Made by a program: the position numbers and the translations under genes | Notes under the pieces: generated by a model | Told to the model about the DNA's origin: nothing | Seen by the model: the letters and a program-made list of their open reading frames with translations, nothing else | Database searches by the model: none | Assembly (NCBI GenBank): GCA_051453625.1 | Contig: JBOZIK010000001.1 | Span: 30,021,196 to 30,043,273, forward strand | DNA length: 22,078 nucleotides | Origin: Welwitschia mirabilis | Lineage: Eukaryota; Gnetophyta; Gnetopsida; Welwitschiales | Direction: 5' to 3' | Part shown: one piece after another, positions 1-7,290 of the stretch | How positions within the stretch are numbered: position 1 is the stretch's first letter | Layout of the letters: every line of letters starts with the position of its first letter

Positions 1-193
1 CCCTAAACCTATTTAAAGGTTGCTTGGGGGTTTGTTTTGTATGGTGATTCTTTTTCCTCCTTGAATAAGATTAAGGGCTCTGCTTGCTTCCTATGGTTTT
101 TCTTGCAAGGGTTTTCCACATAAATTTGTGTATTGTTCTTGTGCTCGCTGTTTTGTTTTCTTTAGCGTAGATTTCTAGTAAAGATTCGTAACA
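1..193 (+). repeat. 3' part of a Ty1/copia-type LTR (U3 end, R, U5)
   Basis: The segment opens with a TATA-like CCTATTTAAAGG at 8-19. It continues through a GGGCTCTGCTTGCTTCC block (about 74-92) into GGTTTTCCACATAAATT (about 111-127), ending in a T-rich tail and a possible CA end near 193. The same order of blocks (TATTTAAAGG, CTCTGCATTGCTT, GTTTTCCACGTAA) occurs in the LTRs at 10678-11128 and, reversed, at 16993-17354. These blocks are typical of plant copia LTRs. No initiator-Met primer site follows, so this is probably a solo or truncated LTR whose 5' part lies outside the window. The 3' boundary is approximate. Confidence 0.55.
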
Positions 194-1938
194 ACTTTTA
201 GCTAGGGTTCCCTTCTAGCTACCTTTTATTGCCTGGCTCCTTTTGCCGAAGACCAATTCCTAATGCATTCCAAAATTCATCAACCCCTCTCCTCTAGCTT
301 CCCGCTTAATGGGCATGTTCATCAAGCTTATATATATTAGACTGAGAAGAGTTCAAAGGTTGCATCAAGCAAGCATGCTCGTGACATTACACCATAAGGT
401 GAGTACTAGCCTCATAACTAGGAAGACAACTAAAGTTCTTATAGGGTTATCCTCTCTAACACCTTTAAGGTCCAAGAGTTTCTCAATCTCTCAACTTCAA
501 CCTTCAAGGAGTTATGTTAGTATGGCCCAAAAGTAGTTTGAAGACAACGTTGATATGTTATCTAAGCTTCTATCACTACAATCCCCTCCCTTTCTTCCAT
601 GTTGTTCCCTCTTCTCTTCTCTTAGCTTAGGAATGCATTCGCTCCCCTTCTCTCTTGTTTCTAGATCCTTGCATTTGGGAACTCTCATGTAGCTGCCACT
701 GTAGTGTTGTAATGCTACTTTGTAACTAGAGGCTTCCCTTTTGATGCTCAGATAATAGTCTTAGTTTTAATGAATGGCACTCTTCACAACTTGAGTTGGC
801 TGGTGGTACATCTCATTCATGAAGAACCCCCTAAGAAGATATATGGAGAATTCTTCTTTCTTTCAAAGCTTTCTTTAAAGGATTCATCTACGAGTTTTCC
901 TTAAGTTTAAAAATAGTCGTTTCCCTTTCTATATATTTAGATCTTTCAGTTGCCTTCCGCTCTCCACTCTGGGAAGACCTATATATACTCTTCCCTTCCT
1001 TTCCTAAGAGGAATAGAGCAATGTTTTTATAGTCAAGAGTTTTTTAATTGCAGTAAAGTGTTCTTTTTATCTCATACTTTGGCACTTAAAGATAGTGCGA
1101 GGAGAACCTTGCTTAAGGAAACATCCTTTCTTTAAGGGAGAGATACGCTTTGTTGTGTAAGCAGTAGAGGAGGACCACCCCTACGGTATACCCTTCTTCC
1201 CTTTTCTAAACAACTTTGCTTACCTATTTCCTAGCTTTGGGAGGAGATTTGGTTGGAAACTCTATTCCTGACCTTAAGACTTATTCCATTTTTCCTTTTT
1301 CATGGGAAACTTGGAGCAACCTAGAGGATAACGCCTTCCTTTGAAAGTCCTTTCCCTTTTTTACCCCTTATCCTCTTTCATTTTTCCCTTTTTTCCCCTT
1401 TTGACAAAGCCCTTTGTTGTATGAGGATTTCTCACTAGGCCTTGCTCGCGGTCTACGTCGTACCATAGTTACTTTGTACCTTGGGAGTTTATCTTGCATA
1501 CCTAATTTCTAGTACATGTAAAAGACAAGTCCGAGTTTCCTCAACATGGAAAGTGGACACTATTGTCCTTTCCATGCTTAGGGAAAAGAATTTACATCAA
1601 CACGTCCTCTCTGGCACTAGGAGGGCCTAAGTTGGATAGCTACACTGACTCATCATTATGACATGTGTCTTAGAACTTTGCTGCAGAAGAAGAAAAAGGA
1701 AATTGAGGAGTCTCTTCACTCCTTCCCATTATTTGAGAGGTCATCCTTCTCTGAAGATGCTTCCTTTGAGACTTTGTTTCCTGTCACACCACCTTCTCCT
1801 ATCATAGATTGTCAATCAAAGACATCACCTTTTCCCACCCCCATAACTTTTGTCACTTCTCCTCCCCCCTTACTTATCCTACTACCCAACCTATTACCTA
1901 GCCCATACCCAGTCCCAATCTAGCCCTTTCATATAGTA
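194..1938. other. No recognisable gene; T/C-rich anonymous DNA
   Basis: About 1.7 kb rich in T and C on the plus strand. Short open frames occur (for example 309-536, 950-1135 and a proline-rich one at 1663-1923), but none shows a family motif. The only distinct structure I see is a perfect-stem hairpin at 1545-1576, listed separately. The stretch may be decayed repeat, but I cannot assign it. Confidence 0.5.
1545..1576. repeat. Inverted repeat / hairpin
   Basis: CATGGAAA (1545-1552) pairs with TTTCCATG (1569-1576), and GGACA (1555-1559) pairs with TGTCC (1564-1568) around a CTAT loop. The only unpaired stem bases are GT (1553-1554). This is a 13-bp stem with a two-base bulge. No T-run follows, and there is no evidence that it acts as a terminator or small RNA. 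Confidence 0.5.
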
Positions 1939-2038
1939 NNNNNNNNNNNNNNNNNNNNNNNNNNNNNNNNNNNNNNNNNNNNNNNNNNNNNNNNNNNNNN
2001 NNNNNNNNNNNNNNNNNNNNNNNNNNNNNNNNNNNNNN
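1939..2038. other. Assembly gap, 100 N, with duplicated flanks
   Basis: Exactly 100 N. Both sides carry CCCCTTACTTATCCTACTACC and CAATCTAGCCCTTTCATATAG, with about 30 bases between the two blocks on the left and only a few on the right. The pattern suggests overlapping, unmerged contig ends and not a biological repeat. Confidence 0.85.
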
Positions 2039-2781
2039 CCCCTTACTTATCCTACTACCATTGCCAATCTAGCCCTTTCATATAGTAGCAACAACCCTCT
2101 TAATTTTGCAATATACAATGCCCTTCCCCATAAACATGACAAGGTCCTATAAGCTAGGAGCCCTCATTTTTGCTTGGCCTCTAAAGATCATATCATCACT
2201 CTCATTAGAGGGTTTTGTTTCTTTGGGTGTCAATTAAGAGGATGTCGGAGATCAATTGTTTCTCCTCTTATCTGAAGGGAGAAGCTGGGCTTTGGCATTT
2301 GTGACTTCCTGTAAATTCTATCAGCAGCTAAAATGGGCTCATCTAGGCTTTTCTTTAGTAATTCGAAGTTCAAACGAATTAGAAGACAATGTCTTAGTAC
2401 TTTTCCACCATCGAGGAGGATCACATAGAGATATACAGATCATTCAACAACCATTTTTAGATTATCTAATATCTATGATCATCTTCTTGGTTGATACAAG
2501 CCATCTTCCTTCTAGATCATGGTTTTGACATGTCAACCTTGGATGGGATGACTTGTTTCTTCTTGGAGTAGAGATCCAATCTCAATAGCCTTTAAGATCT
2601 CACGAACGAGACCATTCCTTTGGAGAGACTAATGCTTGTTACCTTCCATGGTCATCCTAACCCTATCCATTTGAACCCTATCATCCCACCACCACCCAAC
2701 ATCACTCCTCTTCTTGTCACTAATACTTTCAATCGTGCCAATTCCCTTTCTTCTCAACTTCCTAGCTCCTAGCTATTAGGT
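2039..2781. other. No recognisable gene
   Basis: About 740 bp with no domain motif on either strand. The open frames at 2256-2528 (plus) and 2230-2424 (minus) overlap each other and resemble no family I recognise. The region ends at the TAGGT that borders the LTR beginning at 2782. Confidence 0.45.
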
Positions 2782-3354
2782 TGTTGAATAGAGGATTTAA
2801 AAAATTAATTGCAAATAGCCTTAAGATCATAAAAGGAAATGCTAAAGATGAAGACACCAACATTTATAGTGGTTTGGCAATCAACCTGCTCCACTCTCAG
2901 GGGGTACCAACTGCTATCAGCCTACTGGTTCTATTAGCTCAATAGATCTACACCATCTCCTCCTTTTTCCTCTTCACATCCAGGAAAGAGGTAGGACAAT
3001 ACAACAAAGCTCAACCCGGTGAGCAATCAGATCAGAAGTGTCTAAGAGAGAGGATTTGATGGAGAGGTGCCTTGACAATGCATAGTACATCAGCAATGTG
3101 GAATATACAAGAAGATGATAGCCAATTTAGCTCAGAATAGTTCCCTTTAAACATGAGATGATACAATGTAAGTACAGTTACATCAGATTTGATCTTCTAT
3201 TTACACTTTTCCTACGAAGTAGATGTTGTAGTCTGTCTTGAAAGAGGTGATGCTTTAGAAAACACATTGCAGACCAATAGTGACCCTTTTTTGCATTGGA
3301 AAAACGCATTGGGCAGCCAAACGGATCTGAAGTTCTGCTATAACATTCCTCTGG

Positions 3355-3632
3355 TCGGATGTTCCATATTAGGTGGGACGTCCCACATTTTTAATGTAGG
3401 AACTACTTGGACGTCTAGAGCTGAAGGTCAGACGTGCCAACTTTTTGATGTGAGAACTACTCGGACATCCCAGATAAAAAACTCAAACGTCCCTCTTTTG
3501 ACTTCACTAAGGATAATAAGTTTGTTCACGGAACGTCCTAGACCAATGTGTTGGATATCCCACTTTCAAAGCTATTCTGCTTATATCCGTGGATAGTATC
3601 GGACGTCCTAGTGGGAATGGTCGGATGTCCCA
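3355..3632 (-). promoter_or_regulatory. Array of ten paired ACGT palindromes in LTR U3
   Basis: Ten variants of GGACGTCC occur here. Their four-base cores start at 3359, 3378, 3411, 3432, 3465, 3487, 3533, 3555, 3603 and 3625. They fall into five pairs with in-pair spacing of 19, 21, 22, 22 and 22 bp, and pairs repeat every 52-70 bp. The best copy is the perfect 14-bp palindrome GTGGGACGTCCCAC at 3373-3386. GACGTC is a known ACGT-core (C-box type) site for plant bZIP factors. That it works as an enhancer for this LTR is inference from its place in U3. Confidence 0.6.
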
Positions 3633-3778
3633 ACATACATTGGTTCTTGAACTTAGCATTTTGTGCCTCTGATACTACTTCGTCTAATTCTACGAGCTTC
3701 TTGGTGTTCATCATTGGAACTTGTTTACTTTTGATATCTTCACAACAGTCTTCCCCTTTTCAATGATGACAACAAGCT

Positions 3779-3878
3779 NNNNNNNNNNNNNNNNNNNNNN
3801 NNNNNNNNNNNNNNNNNNNNNNNNNNNNNNNNNNNNNNNNNNNNNNNNNNNNNNNNNNNNNNNNNNNNNNNNNNNNNN
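3779..3878. other. Assembly gap, 100 N, with duplicated flanks
   Basis: The roughly 70 bases before the gap and the roughly 75 bases after it are near-identical: both run from TGTTCATCATTGGAACT to ATGATGACAACA. The LTR start and polypurine tract are therefore present twice (3741-3761 and 3915-3934). This is best read as one sequence assembled twice. Confidence 0.9.
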
Positions 3879-3921
3879 TGTTCATCATTGGAACTCGATT
3901 ACTTTTGCTATCTTCACAACA

Positions 3922-3934
3922 GTCTTCCCCTTTT
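3922..3934 (-). other. Polypurine tract next to the 3' LTR
   Basis: The minus strand reads AAAAGGGGAAGAC immediately before the LTR start TGTTG. A purine run here is the plus-strand primer site of LTR elements. Upstream it is preceded by ATCATTG, giving the ATCATTGAAAAGGGG context that resembles polypurine tracts of plant Sirevirus-type copia elements. A duplicate of the site lies at 3748-3761 on the other side of the 100-N gap. Confidence 0.65.
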
Positions 3935-4368
3935 CAATGATGACAACATGCTAAGATTATGTCAAAAAGTTTTTAAACAGGAGGTTGATAACAATTTGCT
4001 GGTCTCCCCATGAGTTGTATCCTTTAAAGTACTGTGGAGTTCAAAGACCGCAAGCATCGCAATCAACCTGAAGCACAAATTTATCTGCACTTGAAGTTTG
4101 TTAGACCACGGATAAATAATATCATAATAATTAAAAAAATTCTGATGATAATCATATTCAAACAGATATTTCTTTGCAAAGATTTGTAGACACAATTCAG
4201 AACAGGAATTTGCTTTCTATTAGAATGATGATTCATTACAAAAGATTGAGGGAGGATAAATAAAGTGTACAAAGTATAGATTGAGAACTTCTTCCCCTTT
4301 GTCATCATTAAGAAGAAATAAGTGTAGGAGTAGGAGAGTACAAAAAGATACGAGGAGAGGGTAGGTAA
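3935..4368 (-). other. Non-coding 3' region between env-like ORF and polypurine tract
   Basis: About 430 bp without a coding signal. At 4288-4300 the minus strand has a second purine tract (AAAGGGGAAGAAG preceded by ATGATGAC), closely resembling the one that borders the LTR but not followed by a TG LTR start. Several polypurine-like tracts are a known trait of Sirevirus 3' regions. Confidence 0.5.
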
Positions 4369-5448
4369 TTAATCAGAAGATTCTGCATGAGAGGGACCCT
4401 CTACTTGGGGTGGTGGAGCCTGCTCTTCCTCTTCATCTGATCTAAGAGGAATATCAAAACCATAAGCTGATAGTCTGAATAAAATTCTATCCAATTTGCG
4501 ATCTATTTTCTGCATGGTCTTAAGGAGTACTTTATTAGGTACTTCTGATGCTGTGGAAGTCTCATTGACCCTTTTTCTTTTGGAGGAGGCTGAAGGGCTA
4601 GACCAATAGTTTTTGAGAAAATATTCATCTTCTTTAATGAAGATGCATCCAATGATTTCAATACTTTCACAAACTCTTCATCTTTATCAATAGAGAACTC
4701 CAAATTCATTAGAAGAGCAGTAACTAATCCTCCGAATGGCAGACTAGCATTGTTAGCAATGAAGAACTGGCTCATGTATGTCATAATAAATTTGCAAAAA
4801 TTAAATCCTACACCTTGTCTGATACAATACATAATATGGTCACAAGCAGGAGAGATCTCATCTTTGTGACCAAACTTGGGAACTATACTATGTGTGCAAA
4901 TCTGAAAAATTACTCTATAAAAAGGCTGGAGATGATTAGTAGGAATGTTTATTTTACATTCAACATGTTTTCCAAATAATTCATGATTCAAGTCATTGTT
5001 GGGAATGGCTTCTTCAAGAGACTGAATTGANNNNNNNNNNNNNNNNNNNNNNNNNNNNNNNNNNNNNNNNNNNNNNNNNNNNNNNNNNNNNNNNNNNNNN
5101 NNNNNNNNNNNNNNNNNNNNNNNNNNNNNNTTCTTCAAGAGACTGAACTGAGGTTATATTGTAAAAACTACCAGCATTTGGGAAACCAGTAACCTCACAA
5201 ATAATATCTAGAGTTATTTCTATATTTTTCCCATACACTATAGATGTGACTTTATTATTATACCTATCTAAGTGACCATTGGAATAAAAAGGTCGTACGA
5301 TTTTCACTGAACCTCTAGTATCTGAGTCCAAAAAAAGCATATTGCCACTGTAGAGCCTCGAATTTGTGGAATATCTAGTGTTCATGCCTAAAAGATTCCA
5401 AATCAATTCTCATCTTAGGAGTAAGGGGCCTCTTGGAGAAGCAGGTGA
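4369..5448 (-). pseudogene. Env-like ORF, copy A (plant retroelement protein of unknown function)
   Basis: This is the ORF downstream of copia pol, read on the minus strand. It begins in the N gap; the first visible residues include TCFSKRPLTP. It then runs through a region with GNMLFLDSDTRGSVKIVRP, a segment with YGKNIEITLDIICEVTGFPN, a segment with HIMYCIRQGVGFNFCKFIM, and LPFGGLVTALL. The last pattern (small-gene 'putative plant transposon protein' domain, PF20167-like, with an LPFG/LPYG box before a hydrophobic stretch) is common in ORFs after pol in plant retroelements; this assignment is from memory. A basic cluster KRKR near 4590 and an acidic, proline-rich end (EEEEQ then PPPQ) close the protein at the stop 4369-4371. 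No signal peptide or membrane helix is visible, so 'envelope' is positional only. A frameshift lies near 5390, another near 4590, and a 100-N gap with duplicated flanks splits it at 5031-5130. Confidence 0.6.
5031..5130. other. Assembly gap, 100 N, with duplicated flanks
   Basis: TTCTTCAAGAGACTGAATTGA ends the left side and nearly the same 21 bases (one C/T difference) start the right side. In protein terms the QSLEE motif of the env-like ORF appears on both sides. The ORF is probably continuous with the gap and one flank copy removed. Confidence 0.9.
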
Positions 5449-6204
5449 NNNNNNNNNNNNNNNNNNNNNNNNNNNNNNNNNNNNNNNNNNNNNNNNNNNN
5501 NNNNNNNNNNNNNNNNNNNNNNNNNNNNNNNNNNNNNNNNNNNNNNNNNNNNNNNNNNNNNNNNNNNNNNNNNNNNNNNNNNNNNNNNNNNNNNNNNNNN
5601 NNNNNNNNNNNNNNNNNNNNNNNNNNNNNNNNNNNNNNNNNNNNNNNNNNNNNNNNNNNNNNNNNNNNNNNNNNNNNNNNNNNNNNNNNNNNNNNNNNNN
5701 NNNNNNNNNNNNNNNNNNNNNNNNNNNNNNNNNNNNNNNNNNNNNNNNNNNNNNNNNNNNNNNNNNNNNNNNNNNNNNNNNNNNNNNNNNNNNNNNNNNN
5801 NNNNNNNNNNNNNNNNNNNNNNNNNNNNNNNNNNNNNNNNNNNNNNNNNNNNNNNNNNNNNNNNNNNNNNNNNNNNNNNNNNNNNNNNNNNNNNNNNNNN
5901 NNNNNNNNNNNNNNNNNNNNNNNNNNNNNNNNNNNNNNNNNNNNNNNNNNNNNNNNNNNNNNNNNNNNNNNNNNNNNNNNNNNNNNNNNNNNNNNNNNNN
6001 NNNNNNNNNNNNNNNNNNNNNNNNNNNNNNNNNNNNNNNNNNNNNNNNNNNNNNNNNNNNNNNNNNNNNNNNNNNNNNNNNNNNNNNNNNNNNNNNNNNN
6101 NNNNNNNNNNNNNNNNNNNNNNNNNNNNNNNNNNNNNNNNNNNNNNNNNNNNNNNNNNNNNNNNNNNNNNNNNNNNNNNNNNNNNNNNNNNNNNNNNNNN
6201 NNNN
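5449..6204. other. Assembly gap, 756 N
   Basis: Unknown sequence between the two copies of the env-like ORF. By comparison with the two copies it should contain the C-terminal half of copy B (about 500 bp up to its stop) and the start of copy A (about 200 bp), which is close to the stated gap size. Open frames spanning it consist only of N. Confidence 0.9.
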
Positions 6205-6844
6205 TGTGACTAATCTTGGGAACTATATTGTGTGTGCAAATTTGAAAAATAACTCGATAAAAGCGCTGGAGCTAATTAGTCGGGATGTTTATTTTCCATT
6301 CCACATGTTTTCCACATAACGCATGAGTTAATTCATCTTTTGGAATGGCTTCTTTAAGAGATTGAACCGAGGTTATATTATAAAAACTACCAAAATTGGG
6401 AAAACCAATAACCTCAGAGATTATATCTAGAGTTATCTCTATATTTTTCCTATAAACTCTAGATGTGATTTTATCATTATATCTGTCTAAGTGCCCATTG
6501 CAATAAAAAAGTCATACTATTTTTACTGAGGCTTTGGTGTCTGGGTCCAAAGCATATTGCCATTCTAGTGCCTCAGACTTGTAGAAGATCTAGAGTTCAT
6601 GTCTTACAGACTCAAAATCAATTCTCCTCTCAGGAGTAATAGGCCTTTTGGAGAAGCAAGTGAGCCAGAATTTCTTGTGTTTGGGACCGAGAAACCAATC
6701 CTTAGAAGAAGAACTGGCTGCTTCCTTCCCTTTTAGTTGAGTTGCCAATTTAGTCCTTCCTATTGTAGATTGAAAGCTTGGAATGAGAGAAAGATGGAAG
6801 AATGCCATGAGAGATGGAGTATAGAGGAAGGACGAGGAGAACAA
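6205..6844 (-). pseudogene. Env-like ORF, copy B (5' part)
   Basis: This is a diverged second copy of the segment at about 4865-5448. DNA at 6205-6663 matches it over its whole length at roughly four bases in five, including GAGGTTATATT, ATATCTAGAGTTAT and the GGAGAAGCA near the end. Unlike copy A it keeps the N-terminus: an ATG at 6842-6844, with a second in-frame ATG at about 6806-6808, leads into SSSSKDWFLGPKHKKFWLTC and FSKRPITPERR. After that a frameshift near 6600 and several stops break it. The C-terminal half lies in the 756-N gap. The palindrome array at 6925-7175 sits directly upstream. Function unknown; see copy A. Confidence 0.55.
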
Positions 6845-6924
6845 GAGGGAATGAGATTTTGAATTGAAGGAAAGGGTAAAAATCCTTTAAAGTAAGATAG
6901 ATGGAGCACGGCGTCTTGCATCGC

Positions 6925-7175
6925 CTTAAAGGCCAGACGTCTGGGAGCGAGGGTTGGACATTTGAGCTTTAACTTGGTAAATTAGGCAATAAAAATCCAA
7001 ACATCCGGGAAATGAAGTGGAACGTCCAAGCAAGAACTCGGGAAAATAGCAGATTGAGAAAGTCAGACGTCCGAGGACATATAGGGGGACATCCGAGAGT
7101 TAACTTTAAGAAAAATAAAACAAGGAAGCTCAGACGTCCGAAGAATAGAGATGAGACGTCCAAGAGTTAACTTGG
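6925..7175 (-). promoter_or_regulatory. Four-unit tandem array of paired ACGT palindromes upstream of env-like ORF
   Basis: Eight GGACGTCC-like sites have cores starting at 6937, 6958, 7001, 7022, 7067, 7089, 7134 and 7156. They form four pairs with in-pair spacing of 21, 21, 22 and 22 bp, and pairs repeat every 64-67 bp, so the array is a degenerate tandem repeat of a unit of about 66 bp. CCAGACGTCTGG (6933-6944) is a perfect 12-bp palindrome. A shared tail GAGTTAACTT follows the second site of two units (near 7095 and 7164). The array lies between the pol stop (7291) and the env-like ATG (6844). The position suggests a promoter or enhancer for that ORF, which is inference. The same paired layout occurs in the LTR U3 at 3355-3632. 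Confidence 0.6.
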
Positions 7176-7290
7176 TAGAAAAGGATATTCAGGCATAAAA
7201 CAAAAACTTTTAACATAGAAATAAAACTTTACAGACTATTAATATCTACACTATCTAGATGTCGTACAGAAATGATCTGAAATCTTAAAG

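Larger units (their letters stand above)
2782..3921 (-). repeat. 3' LTR of the minus-strand copia element
   Basis: The minus strand starts TGTTGTGAAG at 3921, directly after a polypurine tract, and ends TATTCAACA at 2782. The ends form the inverted repeat TGTTG/CAACA, the standard TG...CA LTR end. The interior holds, in minus-strand order, a U3 with ten GGACGTCC-like palindromes (3632-3355) and an R/U5 with the GTTGATTGCCAAACCAC block near 2870-2890, resembling the junction block of other plant copia LTRs. A 100-N gap at 3779-3878 lies within it, flanked by a duplicated segment of about 70 bp. The true length is therefore probably near 0.95 kb and not 1,140 bp. Confidence 0.75.

Noticed and set aside
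309-536. 75-codon open frame on the plus strand
   Set aside because: No motif, basic low-information composition, and no codon pattern distinguishing it from surrounding non-coding DNA.
950-1135. 61-codon open frame on the plus strand
   Set aside because: Ordinary length for AT-rich DNA and no recognisable domain.
194-1660. Possible organelle (mitochondrial) DNA insertion, suggested by base composition
   Set aside because: I see no mitochondrial gene or exon in it. A search of this interval against plant mitochondrial genomes would decide.
1663-1923. Proline-rich 86-codon frame as a gene
   Set aside because: The Pro/Leu/Ser bias comes from a C/T-rich base run. It ends next to a duplicated-flank gap and shows no family motif.
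2256-2528. 90-codon plus-strand frame as a gene
   Set aside because: It overlaps a minus-strand frame of similar quality, and neither shows a motif.
4369-5448. Calling the ORF after pol a true viral envelope glycoprotein
   Set aside because: No signal peptide, membrane helix or Cys pattern supports that. The name 'env-like' is positional only.
5366-6319. Long 'ORFs' of 250-317 codons across 5433-6319
   Set aside because: They consist almost wholly of N from the 756-base gap.
3355-7175. CRISPR-like array because of regularly spaced short palindromes
   Set aside because: Repeats are only about 10 bp, variable, with 10-50 bp intervals that are themselves partly repeated. The context is a plant retrotransposon.
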